A DNA stretch of 64,000 nucleotides from Paucibacter sp. TC2R-5 (GTDB taxonomy: Bacteria; Pseudomonadota; Gammaproteobacteria; Burkholderiales; Burkholderiaceae_C). The stretch lies in the NCBI RefSeq assembly GCF_025717605.1, contig NZ_JAJIRQ010000007.1, positions 248,001-312,000 of the forward strand, given 5' to 3'. Position 1 is the stretch's first letter; each line of letters begins with the position of its first letter. The position numbers and the translations under genes are program-made. Shown here piece after piece: positions 8,674 through 17,390 of this stretch. The notes beneath the pieces were generated by a model. That model was not told the DNA's origin and made no database searches. It saw only the letters and a program-made list of their open reading frames with translations.

Positions 8674-10542
8674 ATGAGCCAGCTTACGCAAAAATCCCCT
8701 CCCCTGAACATCTTGCAAGAGGTGTTTGGCTACCCAGTTTTCCGCGGGGCCCAAGAACAGATCGTCAATCACGTCTGCGCCAGCGGTGACGCGCTGGTCC
8801 TGATGCCCACCGGCGGCGGCAAAAGCCTGTGCTACCAGATCCCGGCCATCGCCCGCCACCGCGCCGGCCGGGGCGTCAGCATCGTCGTCAGCCCTTTGAT
8901 CGCCTTGATGCATGACCAGGTCGGCGCGCTGGAAGAAGCCGGCGTGCACGCCGCCTTCCTGAACTCGAGCTTGTCGGGCGAGCAGGCGGCCCATGTCGAA
9001 CGCGAGATGATGAGTGGGCGCCTGGTGATGCTGTACGCCGCGCCCGAACGCATCACCAACCCGCGTTTTTTGGCCCAAATGGACTCGCTCTATGAGCGCG
9101 GATTGCTGAGCTTGTTCGCCATCGACGAAGCGCATTGCGTCAGCCAATGGGGCCATGACTTCCGCAGCGAATACCTGGCACTCAGCCTGCTGCACGAACG
9201 CTACCCCGAGGTTCCGCGCATTGCCTTGACGGCGACCGCCGATGACCTGACCCGCGCCGACATCATCGAGCGACTGCGCCTGGAAGAAGCGCAGATCTTC
9301 ATCTCCTCGTTTGACCGCCCGAACATCCGCTACGCCATCGTCGAAAAAGACAAGCCACGCGAACAATTGCTGCGCTTCATCCGCGATGAGCATGAAGATG
9401 ATGCGGGCATCGTCTATTGCCAGAGCCGCAAAAAGGTTGAAGAAACCGCTGCCTGGCTGGAGAGCGAGGGCCTGAAGGCGCTGCCCTATCACGCCGGCCT
9501 AGACGTGGCGGTGCGCCAGCGCCACCAGGACCGCTTCTTGCGCGAAGACAGCGTCGTGATGGTGGCGACGATCGCTTTCGGCATGGGTATTGACAAACCC
9601 GATGTGCGCTTTGTTGCCCATCTGGATCTGCCCAAGAACATCGAGAGCTATTACCAGGAGACCGGCCGCGCGGGCCGCGACGGCGCGCCGGCCGAGGCCT
9701 GGATGGCCTACGGCCTGGCCGATGTGGTGAATCAGCGCCGCATGATCGACGAAAGCCCGGCCGGCGAAGAATTCAAAAAAGGCCAGCGCGGCAAGCTCGA
9801 TGCGCTGCTGGCACTGGCCGAGGCGACCGACTGCCGGCGCGTGCGGCTGCTGAGTTACTTCGGCGAAGCCAGTCAACCTTGCGGAAACTGCGATAACTGT
9901 TTGCATCCGCCCGCCACCTGGGACGGCACCGACGCTTCACGCAAACTACTCAGCTGCATCTACCGTTTTCATCAGAACGGCGGCCAGCGTTTCGGGGCCG
10001 GCCATTTGATCGACGTGTTGCGCGGCAAGGTGACGGACAAGGTCACGCAATACGGCCATCAGACCCTCAGCACCTGGGCGGTCGGCGCCGACCTGCCCGA
10101 GCAGCAATGGCGCGCCGTGCTGCGTCAGCTGATCTCGCTGGGCCATGTGGTGGCCGAGGGCGAATACATGACGCTGGCCCTGGCCGACAGCGCCCGCGCG
10201 GTCTTGAAGGGCGAGGTGCAACTGCTTCTGCGCGTGCCGACGGTGGCGCCGAAAAAAGGCCGATTGGCTCGCGGCAGCGGCAAGCCAGCAACGTCAAACC
10301 GTAGCGCAGCGCCGATCGAGTTGGATGAGGACGCTCAACTCCGCTTCGATCAACTCAAGGCCTGGCGTGCCGAAGTCGCCAAGGAGCACAGCTTGCCCGC
10401 CTATGTGATCTTCCAGAACGTGACGCTGGCCGAAATGGCCAAGCAGCATCCACAAACCCTGGATGAGTTGGCACAAATCAGCGGCGTCGGCGCGAAGAAG
10501 CTGGAAGCCTATGGCGAGCAGATTCTGCGCGTGCTGGAGTAG
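8674..10542 (+). CDS. recQ: ATP-dependent DNA helicase RecQ
   Basis: A 3'-5' DNA helicase of recombination and repair, 622 residues from this start. Motif I is TGGGKS (46-51), motif II is DEAH (151-154) followed by [10 protein letters not shown], and the QxxGRAGRDG motif VI is present. The zinc-binding region has [12 protein letters not shown] and CGNCDNC, then the winged-helix RQC domain and a C-terminal HRDC domain (~540-622, ending [13 protein letters not shown]). ATG 8674 has GGGGCG five bases before it; ATG 8662 (four codons longer) is the alternative. It ends two bases from the convergent DUF1501 gene. Confidence 0.96.
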   Translation: MSQLTQKSPPLNILQEVFGYPVFRGAQEQIVNHVCASGDALVLMPTGGGKSLCYQIPAIARHRAGRGVSIVVSPLIALMHDQVGALEEAGVHAAFLNSSLSGEQAAHVEREMMSGRLVMLYAAPERITNPRFLAQMDSLYERGLLSLFAIDEAHCVSQWGHDFRSEYLALSLLHERYPEVPRIALTATADDLTRADIIERLRLEEAQIFISSFDRPNIRYAIVEKDKPREQLLRFIRDEHEDDAGIVYCQSRKKVEETAAWLESEGLKALPYHAGLDVAVRQRHQDRFLREDSVVMVATIAFGMGIDKPDVRFVAHLDLPKNIESYYQETGRAGRDGAPAEAWMAYGLADVVNQRRMIDESPAGEEFKKGQRGKLDALLALAEATDCRRVRLLSYFGEASQPCGNCDNCLHPPATWDGTDASRKLLSCIYRFHQNGGQRFGAGHLIDVLRGKVTDKVTQYGHQTLSTWAVGADLPEQQWRAVLRQLISLGHVVAEGEYMTLALADSARAVLKGEVQLLLRVPTVAPKKGRLARGSGKPATSNRSAAPIELDEDAQLRFDQLKAWRAEVAKEHSLPAYVIFQNVTLAEMAKQHPQTLDELAQISGVGAKKLEAYGEQILRVLE

Positions 10543-10544
10543 GC

Positions 10545-12080
10545 CTAGGCCATAAAGCCGAGATCCCGCTTGCCTGCGTCGAAGTTCTTCAGGTTCGGAA
10601 AGATGTCGGCCAGATTGCCGTCGCTGACGCCCATCCAGCGACCCAGCGTCGCGCCGAGCTGTTCGACCGAAGTCTCCGGCAGCAGCGCACCATTGCCGAG
10701 TTGATTCGGGCTGCTCTCGAAGTCATTGTTCTTGGCGTTCTTAGCGCCGACGACTGGGAACTTGCCGTAGAACTCGCGCCCCTTGACCGCGCCGCCCATG
10801 ACGAAATGGTGGCTGCCCCAGCCATGGTCGGTGCCGTCGCCATTGCTGGTGAAGGTGCGGCCGAAGTCGCTGGCGGTGAAGGTGGTGACGTTGTTGCGCA
10901 AGCCCATCGCGCCCAGCGTGTTGTCAAAGTAGCTGAGCGCGTGTGAGAGCTTGGCCATCAAGTCGGCTTGGGCGCGATTCTGTCCATCATGCGTATCAAA
11001 GCCGCCCAGGCTGACGAAGAAAACTTGCCGGCCCGCACCCAAGGCACTGCGCGCGCCCATGGTGCGCGCCACCACCTGCAGCTGCTGGGCTAATGAGTTA
11101 GTTGACTTGGTGCCGGTCAGGGGATTGTCATATTGCAAGAGCGGATCGGCAGCGCCATTGGCCAGACCGGCCGTGCCATAGGGGGCACTATTGGCGGGCG
11201 GCAAGGCGCTGCCTATCAAGGCCTCGGCCACCAGCGAGCGATTGACCACGGTCGCATGATCACGTGCTATCAGGTCGTTGCTGCGGCCGCCGCGCATCAC
11301 GGTGCGCATGCGCTCCAGCGCTGCGGTGGAGCCAAACAGACTGGTGTCGCTGCCGCCAATGCGGATGGCACCTCGTGTGCTGATCTGGTACTGCAGCGCT
11401 TGCTTGCCGCTCAAGAACACCGCATTGCCGCCGGCCGAGACGGCACTGAAGAGGGGCTGGCTATTGCCCGCCATCAAGAGGTCGGCAAAGCGACCGCCCC
11501 AACCCACCGTCGCGCCTTCGGGCGTCAGTGACTGCCAAGTGGATTGCTGGTCATTGTGCGAATACAAGCCGGCTGGCCGCGCGAAAGTGACGATCTTCAA
11601 ATCTGCTTTGCTGGTGGGGCGCACCAGCGGGCCGATATTGGGCAGCACCGCCAACCGCCCTGCGGCAAACAAATCACGCACACCGCTCATGCTGGGATGC
11701 AGGGCAAAAGTGCGGCCTTGCGATGTGATGGGGTTGATCGCCAGCACGCCGCCGAGCCGTTCGGGCGAACCTGCGCCGGCACCCATTTGCGCCGGGGTGC
11801 CCGGCGCCAACAGCGCGATCGACTCGGGCGCTTGATTGCGCACCTGGCTGTAGGCGGCCCAGGATTCGGCATCGGTCGGCAAGACCATATTGAAGGCGTC
11901 ATTGCCGCCGAATAGAAAGACGCAAACCAGCGCCTTGTAGTCACCGGCGGTCTGCGCGCTGGCATTGCCAAAGGCAGCCAAATTCATCGCCATGGGCGCA
12001 GCGGCGCCCAGGCCGGCTAAACGAGCCGCTTGGGCCAGGAAGGCGCGGCGGGAGGCGGGGGAATTGAAGTTGGTTTTCAT
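10545..12080 (-). CDS. DUF1501 family, Tat-exported protein
   Basis: A 511-residue protein with a twin-arginine signal (SRRAFLAQAARLAGLG, residues 10-25; cleavage near residue 43 after NASA) and a DUF1501 domain with alkaline-phosphatase/sulfatase-like features: VFLFGGNDAFNM near the mature N terminus, FDTHDGQNRAQ and TDHGWGSHHFVMGG toward the C terminus, with conserved Asp/His probably binding metal. The family is found next to DUF1800 proteins in many environmental bacteria, as here, where the DUF1800 gene lies 63 bases upstream on the same strand. Function unknown; the pair is periplasmic by signals. Confidence 0.88.
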   Translation of the reverse strand: MKTNFNSPASRRAFLAQAARLAGLGAAAPMAMNLAAFGNASAQTAGDYKALVCVFLFGGNDAFNMVLPTDAESWAAYSQVRNQAPESIALLAPGTPAQMGAGAGSPERLGGVLAINPITSQGRTFALHPSMSGVRDLFAAGRLAVLPNIGPLVRPTSKADLKIVTFARPAGLYSHNDQQSTWQSLTPEGATVGWGGRFADLLMAGNSQPLFSAVSAGGNAVFLSGKQALQYQISTRGAIRIGGSDTSLFGSTAALERMRTVMRGGRSNDLIARDHATVVNRSLVAEALIGSALPPANSAPYGTAGLANGAADPLLQYDNPLTGTKSTNSLAQQLQVVARTMGARSALGAGRQVFFVSLGGFDTHDGQNRAQADLMAKLSHALSYFDNTLGAMGLRNNVTTFTASDFGRTFTSNGDGTDHGWGSHHFVMGGAVKGREFYGKFPVVGAKNAKNNDFESSPNQLGNGALLPETSVEQLGATLGRWMGVSDGNLADIFPNLKNFDAGKRDLGFMA

Positions 12081-12143
12081 AAGTGCCTTAGTCAGTTGGG
12101 GTCAGAGCATGGCGCTGCGCGCCAAGGTCTTACCCGCAAGTCA

Positions 12144-13949
12144 TTATTTTTGAACCAGGTACTCAGGCGACACCAGCGCCAGATAGACGCCCAATTTGGC
12201 GCGGTTCAACAACTGGTCATCGACGGTTTTTTTGTTGCTGGCGTCGGCCTTCAGCGCATCGAGCTTGACCGATTCGACCGCTGCCACCATCTCGGCCTTG
12301 AGCGCTGCATTGCTGCGGCCCCCAAGCAGTTGCTTGCTGACTTGCTCAACCAGTTCGCTAGGCTTGGCCGCCAGGGCAATCAAGGCAGTCAGATCGAATT
12401 GCACGTCATTGCGGGCGGCCTTCCAGTCCAGGCCGCGTTGCCCAAAGCCGCCGGCCACGCCGCCTTTGATGAAGTTGGCGTAACCCGCCACCGAGGTCTC
12501 CTGCACCAATTGCAACTCGGGCATGGTCAGCTTGGCGGCGCCGCTTTCACTGCCCGGCGCAATGAAACCGGGACGGTAAAAATTGAACACCGAGGGCGAG
12601 CGCAACGGTGATTGACCGAGCTGGGTGGCTGGGTCGTCGGTAGCGCCGATCAACCACGCACCGCTGTCACTGCTGGCGCCGAGTGCGCGCAGTGCCGCCG
12701 TTAGTCGTAACACCGGCTCTTGCAGCTTGCCGTAGCTTGGCTGCGCGGCCAAGCCGGCGTCACGGGCTTCGCTGTCCAGCAAGATCGCCTTGACCATCGC
12801 CTTCATATCGCCGGCGCCGAAGGCCTTGGACACCCGCGCCACATAGTCGGGGCTGGGGTTGCTGGTGACGAGGCGCTGAATCATCTGACGGCCGATGAAG
12901 GGGCCGACATTGGCGTGCAAGGCCAAGGCATCAAGGCCGGCCTTCAGGCTGGCCGCCGGGTCGGCCTTGACCTGCGCGGCCACGACCTTGCCCAGAAATT
13001 TCTTCTCGCTGAGCGAATGGAACTGGCTATAGCCCTGCATGGGTTTGAACGCGCGATCGGCCTCGCAATAGTCGGGGCACCAGCCCCAGAAGCGCCCGTC
13101 GGCGGTATCGGGGCCATCCCAACTCAGACCGGTGAAAACCTTGGCCATGCCGGCGATATCGTCCGCCGTGTAGCTGGGCTTGGGCGCACCGGCTTCGAGC
13201 TTGGGCGAGCCGTCGGCGTTCAGCTCGATCAGGCCGATCGAGAACAACTGCATCACCTCACGGGCGAAGTTTTCATCCGGTACCCGGCCGGTCTTGGCGT
13301 CTTCTTTCTGGTTCTTCAGATGCGATAGATACAAGCCCATGGCCGGGTGCGTGGCCACCTGCTCCAGCAGCACGCGGTAGTTGCCGAAGGCATTGGCGGA
13401 CAAGGTATCCAGATACGAAGCCACGGCGCGCGGCTGGTTGCCCACATTGTCTTGCGCCATCGACACCACCATGATTTGGGACAGCGCGTAAGCGACGCGC
13501 TGTCGCAATTGGTCATCGCCGGTGATGGCGACCTTGTAGAAGGAGTCCAGCACTTCGCGGCTGCCGGCCGAGTCGGTGGCTTTCAGCGCTTTCACGGCTG
13601 CATCGGACGCATCCCAATTCAGCCGGTGCATGCTGGCAGGCTTGGCGAGTTGCTCATCCAGCCAAGGCTCATAACCTTTATCCATGACGGCAGCGATGCT
13701 GGCCTCGGTCGGACCGAAGCTGGCCTGCATCAAAAAGCGCATCGCCTCCTCGCGGCTGCCTGGTTTGACGACCGTAGGCGCAGGGGTTGAGGGGCTGGCA
13801 GGGTTGGAACTTGGGCCGGCGGTGTCACCAGCCGCACCGCCCGAGCCGCCGCAGGCGCTCAAACCCGCCACCAAGGCCAACGCCGCCAGCCAAGCCAGAC
13901 TGCGGCCCGCCATCGCGGGCATTGCCAAACACAAAGGAAAATCGCGCAT
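12144..13949 (-). CDS. DUF1800 family lipoprotein
   Basis: A 601-residue protein with a type II signal peptide; the lipobox LSAC places lipidated Cys33 before a Gly/Ser/Pro linker (33-65). The DUF1800 domain follows (AMRFLMQASFGPTEASIAAV near its start; DENFAREVMQLFSIGLIELN and a C-terminal FNFYRPGF element). No catalytic activity is established for the family. It is the upstream partner of the Tat-exported DUF1501 protein, and the two are almost always adjacent in other genomes, suggesting a shared periplasmic or surface role. Confidence 0.88.
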   Translation of the reverse strand: MRDFPLCLAMPAMAGRSLAWLAALALVAGLSACGGSGGAAGDTAGPSSNPASPSTPAPTVVKPGSREEAMRFLMQASFGPTEASIAAVMDKGYEPWLDEQLAKPASMHRLNWDASDAAVKALKATDSAGSREVLDSFYKVAITGDDQLRQRVAYALSQIMVVSMAQDNVGNQPRAVASYLDTLSANAFGNYRVLLEQVATHPAMGLYLSHLKNQKEDAKTGRVPDENFAREVMQLFSIGLIELNADGSPKLEAGAPKPSYTADDIAGMAKVFTGLSWDGPDTADGRFWGWCPDYCEADRAFKPMQGYSQFHSLSEKKFLGKVVAAQVKADPAASLKAGLDALALHANVGPFIGRQMIQRLVTSNPSPDYVARVSKAFGAGDMKAMVKAILLDSEARDAGLAAQPSYGKLQEPVLRLTAALRALGASSDSGAWLIGATDDPATQLGQSPLRSPSVFNFYRPGFIAPGSESGAAKLTMPELQLVQETSVAGYANFIKGGVAGGFGQRGLDWKAARNDVQFDLTALIALAAKPSELVEQVSKQLLGGRSNAALKAEMVAAVESVKLDALKADASNKKTVDDQLLNRAKLGVYLALVSPEYLVQK

Positions 13950-14130
13950 ACATCAAGCTCCAAACTGCGAGCGCAGGCCGAAGGGCTGCGCGATGGAGCG
14001 AACTGTAGGGAGCGGACGGCGTCTCAGGTCTGCGAGAAACGCAAGAGATGTAAGTGCGTGTTGCCAGGAGGGCCGCCACCAGCACGGGCCAGGCCTTGGC
14101 GTGAAAAACTACCGCTCTAGGTCTTTTTGT

Positions 14131-14598
14131 CTAGCCGCCTACCGGCAAGGCCGTGCGGCTGACCACCTGCTGCAGCACAAAGCTCGAGTGCACGCCGGTG
14201 ACGCCTTGAATGCGCGTGAGCTTGCCGAGCAGCAGGCTCTGGAAATGATCCATATCGCGCACCACCAGCTTGAGCTGATAGTCGGCCGCCTGACCGGTGA
14301 TCAGCAAGCATTCCAACACCTCGGGCAAGACCTGCACCGCGGCTTCGAAGTTGGCGAAGCGCTCCGGCGTGTGCAGGTCCATTGAGATATGCACCAGGGC
14401 CATCAGGCTCAGGCCCAATTTTTTAGCATCGAGTTGCGCCCGGTAGCCGGTGATCAAGCCGCTGTCTTCCAAGGCGCGCACACGGCGCAAGCAGGGCGAG
14501 GGCGACAGGCCGACACGCTCGGCCAACTCCTGGTTATTGATGCGGCCGTCTTGCTGCAAGAGCTCAAGAATCTGGCGATCAATACGGTCTAATTCCAT
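14131..14598 (-). CDS. Lrp/AsnC family transcriptional regulator
   Basis: A 155-residue regulator with an N-terminal helix-turn-helix (DRIDRQILELLQQDG, then LAERVGLSPSPCLRRVRALE) over residues 1-60 and a C-terminal AsnC/RAM ligand-binding domain (~70-150; the TGxxDYQL-like GQAADYQLKLVVRDMD is present). Such proteins sense amino acids as octamers and bend DNA. No amino-acid gene is adjacent, so the target is unclear; AT-rich repeated sites immediately upstream suggest at least autoregulation. Function by family only. Confidence 0.93.
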   Translation of the reverse strand: MELDRIDRQILELLQQDGRINNQELAERVGLSPSPCLRRVRALEDSGLITGYRAQLDAKKLGLSLMALVHISMDLHTPERFANFEAAVQVLPEVLECLLITGQAADYQLKLVVRDMDHFQSLLLGKLTRIQGVTGVHSSFVLQQVVSRTALPVGG

Positions 14599-14625
14599 GA
14601 CTCACGCCTTGCATAGCTTCGATGG

Positions 14626-14726
14626 CGCAATTTTCTGCCAATTCGTAAGAAAATCTGGCCATCTTCGCAATTTTCTGCCGGCAGCTCTTGCCTACACTGA
14701 ATGCATTGGTTCTACAGACCAATGCA
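14626..14726 (-). promoter_or_regulatory. Candidate Lrp operator region upstream of the lrp-type gene
   Basis: CGCAATTTTCTGCC occurs twice in direct orientation (14626-14639 and 14666-14679), exactly 40 bases apart, with an inverted, imperfect copy (AAGAAAATCTGG, 14647-14658) between them. Further upstream, TGCATTGGT (14702-14710) faces its exact inverse ACCAATGCA (14718-14726). AT-rich repeats phased by whole helical turns are the usual pattern bound by Lrp/AsnC octamers, and these lie 28-128 bases before the start of such a gene. Binding is inferred. Confidence 0.5.
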
Positions 14727-14773
14727 ACACAGGCAGGCCACACCGCCTTGTCCTTCAGCCCCGGCAATCAGCA

Positions 14774-14804
14774 AAGCCCCAGGCACCACAAGTGCCTGGG
14801 GCTT
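14774..14804 (-). terminator. Hairpin terminator after the MscS-type gene
   Basis: AAGCCCCAGGCAC (14774-14786) is perfectly complementary to GTGCCTGGGGCTT (14792-14804), giving a 13-base stem with a 5-base loop, 11 bases downstream of the channel gene's stop codon on the minus strand. The following minus-strand sequence is only weakly T-rich (TTTGCTGATT), so termination may be incomplete or the hairpin may stabilise the transcript end. It is the only such structure at the end of the halogenase operon. Confidence 0.7.
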
Positions 14805-14815
14805 CGGCTTTAGGG

Positions 14816-17347
14816 CTAAGCGGCGGCATCGGGCAGCACGCCTTTCAGGCTGTCCGCCTTGTGTATATGCAACTCGCGCTGCGGCAGCGGGACGACGATA
14901 TTGGCCTCGGCAAAGGCGTCGCGGATGCGCATGGCAAAGGCGCTGCGCACCGCCACCCAGTCGGCCTGTTGGGTGGTCCAGGCACGCACATTGAAGGTCA
15001 GGGCGCCCGGCGTCAGCCCGGTCAGCAAGGCCGAAGGCGGCGGGAAGGAGGCGACGCCGTCCAGGTCTTGCGCAATGCCGATCAGCATCGCAATCGTCTG
15101 CTGCGGGCTGACCTCATAGCCGGTGCTGACGTCGATATTGATGCGCCGGCTGTTGCCGGTCAGCGTCCAGTTGACCAGCTTGTCCGCCAGAATCATGCCG
15201 TTGGGTAAAACGACATCGGCGCCTTCGAATGTCGTCAAGGTGGTGGCGCGCAAACCGATATCGCGCACCGTGGCCGTCAGGCCAGCCACGTCCACCACAT
15301 CGCCGGGCCGGATCGGCCGTTCGAACATCAAAATCAAGCCGGCGACAAAGTTGCGCACCACATCTTGCAGGCCCAAGCCGATACCGATGCCGAGCGCGCC
15401 GAACACAATCGCCAGCTCACCAACCTTGAAGCCGGCGGCCGCCAGCGCAGTCAACAAACCAAAGATCAGCACGCAGTAGTAGCTGATCGTCGAGACACTC
15501 TGCCCCACGCCAAGCGGCAGTTTGAGCGCCGGCAGCACATCCTCGGCCAGCAGCGTGCGCAGCGTACGCGCCACCCAGAACGAGGCCCAGGTGGCGACCA
15601 CAAAGGCCACCACACTGCCCAGGCTGAGCGTCAATCCGCCCAGTGCCACCTGAAATGTCAGCGCCGCCATCAGCATGTCGTACAAAGGCCGGTAGATGCG
15701 GAAGTCCTGCAAGGCATAAACCACCCAGCCCAGCAGCAAGAGGATGCGCCCCAAGCGCACGACCACAGGCACCAAGGTACCCGCATGACGCTTGCTCAGC
15801 TGTGCCAGCTTGGGCCGAGCCAACAAGACTTGCAACAAAGCCACCAGCACCGATGCACCGGCGTACAAGGCCAGCGCCGCATAACTGCTGTCCAGCACGG
15901 CGCCGGTCAACATGGTGGTCAAGGAGATATTGCCCAGCACATTGGACAGGGCGGAGGCCAAGAGCACGGCACAAGCCAAGAGCAAGAGCCCGGCCGGCAG
16001 CCATTTGGGGACCTGATTGGCCGGCTGCACGGCGCTCGCCCCGGAATTGAGCGGGCCTTCGTCCGCCGGCTCGCCTTGCGCCACGGCGGGCTCGCGCAGC
16101 GCCCGCCAACCCAAGATCCCCAGCGTCAAGAGCATCAACAGATTCAGGGCCAGCAAACCGAAGCGGTAGACCAGCAAGCTGCCGACAAACAGCGAGGCCA
16201 CGACATTGAAGAAATAGAACACCGCGCTCAGATAAGCCCAGGGGCCTACGGCCGGCGGGATGCGCCGCTGCAACAACACCAGCACCGGCACCCAAGCCAG
16301 CAGCATCACCATCTGCTGCCGCATGATGGGGCCATGCAGGTCGTAGACCATCGCGCCCAAGGCCACCAAGACCAGCCAAGCCGCCAAAGGCCGAGACAGG
16401 ATCTGCATGGACAGCTCCGAGGCCTGCCCGTCCCTGACCATCTGCCGGGCGCGGCGCTTGAGCCAAAACATCATGGGCAGCAGCGCCAGCGCCGACAAGA
16501 CCAGGACCGGCAGCAGCTTGGCGCTGCTGGCATCGTGATCGCGGGCGAAGCCGCGCTCGATCTCCAGGCTGCTGCGCAGGCCGACACTGACCGGCTCGGC
16601 CACCTCGTCGGAGGCGGCCGCCTGCCACAGAGGCGGCGCATCGATCACCAGCAAGCGGCGGTCGAGATCCTCGATACGGGTCTGCACCGCATTGACCATA
16701 TTGTGGACATGGGTCGCCAAGGCACTGGCGGTGCGGCCTCGCTCCAAGAGCTTGGCCAAGGGGCCGGCCAGATCGACCTCGCCCTGCTGTGCCAACGCGA
16801 TCAATTCGTCCACGCGCTGCACCAAGGCAGGCGCCGAGTCGGCCGCGCTGACCCGGGTGGCTTGCCAGACATTGCGCCGCGCGGCCAGATCGGCTGCGTC
16901 TTCGGAGCGGCTTTGCAGAACGCGAGCGAGCTCGGCCCGGCTGCGGGCAATCTCCCGCTCATGTAACTGCCAATGTCGGTGCAAGCTCTCGAGCCGGCGC
17001 ACCGACAGCAAGGCCAGCGCGCTGCTGCTGGATTTGTCGGTCAGCTGCTTGATGGACTCGGCCCGCTCGGCCAGCGACTGCTCCAGCCGGCGCCCCGCAT
17101 CGGCGCTGTTGGCGCGCCGCACCACGGTGACGATCAGCTGCTCATCGGCATCGGCGCGGGCCGGAATATCCGCCGGCGCAATCACCTCGTGGCGGCTCTC
17201 GGCGGCGGCCGCAGTACCGGCGGGCGGCGCCTGGGCAAAGCCGGGCGAGATGGCGCCCAATGCCAGCAGCAAACTCAGGCCCAGCAGCCAGCCGTAAGGC
17301 CCCGACCGCTTGAACCAAGCCCTCCTAGATTCGATCTTCTTGATCAT
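14816..17347 (-). CDS. Large MscS-family mechanosensitive channel
   Basis: An 843-residue membrane protein. It has a signal peptide (cleavage near GFAQA), a periplasmic alpha-helical region to about residue 250, then about ten hydrophobic segments and a C-terminal MscS domain: pore helix and beta domain include GIGIGLGLQDVVRNFVAG, IRPGDVVDV and VVLPNGMILADKLVNWT. Length and layout resemble the MscK/YbdG-like larger members that release solutes on hypo-osmotic shock. The start MIKKIES at 17347 is preferred to one 25 codons upstream because it begins a proper signal peptide and avoids overlapping the halogenase gene. It begins 43 bases after that gene, so it is probably the last gene of the receptor-halogenase operon. 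Confidence 0.9.
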   Translation of the reverse strand: MIKKIESRRAWFKRSGPYGWLLGLSLLLALGAISPGFAQAPPAGTAAAAESRHEVIAPADIPARADADEQLIVTVVRRANSADAGRRLEQSLAERAESIKQLTDKSSSSALALLSVRRLESLHRHWQLHEREIARSRAELARVLQSRSEDAADLAARRNVWQATRVSAADSAPALVQRVDELIALAQQGEVDLAGPLAKLLERGRTASALATHVHNMVNAVQTRIEDLDRRLLVIDAPPLWQAAASDEVAEPVSVGLRSSLEIERGFARDHDASSAKLLPVLVLSALALLPMMFWLKRRARQMVRDGQASELSMQILSRPLAAWLVLVALGAMVYDLHGPIMRQQMVMLLAWVPVLVLLQRRIPPAVGPWAYLSAVFYFFNVVASLFVGSLLVYRFGLLALNLLMLLTLGILGWRALREPAVAQGEPADEGPLNSGASAVQPANQVPKWLPAGLLLLACAVLLASALSNVLGNISLTTMLTGAVLDSSYAALALYAGASVLVALLQVLLARPKLAQLSKRHAGTLVPVVVRLGRILLLLGWVVYALQDFRIYRPLYDMLMAALTFQVALGGLTLSLGSVVAFVVATWASFWVARTLRTLLAEDVLPALKLPLGVGQSVSTISYYCVLIFGLLTALAAAGFKVGELAIVFGALGIGIGLGLQDVVRNFVAGLILMFERPIRPGDVVDVAGLTATVRDIGLRATTLTTFEGADVVLPNGMILADKLVNWTLTGNSRRINIDVSTGYEVSPQQTIAMLIGIAQDLDGVASFPPPSALLTGLTPGALTFNVRAWTTQQADWVAVRSAFAMRIRDAFAEANIVVPLPQRELHIHKADSLKGVLPDAAA

Positions 17348-17390
17348 GCAACATCCATTGGCGCCACCCCGGCGCAGCTGCATTGTGCCG

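Noticed and set aside
14701-14815. Possible tRNA or small RNA between the Lrp gene and the channel gene
   Set aside because: No cloverleaf or TTCGA-type T-loop can be drawn; the visible hairpins are explained by an operator-like inverted repeat and a terminator.
15365-16966. A 533-codon plus-strand open frame opposite the MscS-type gene
   Set aside because: Extreme Gln/His content and no domain; antisense artefact.
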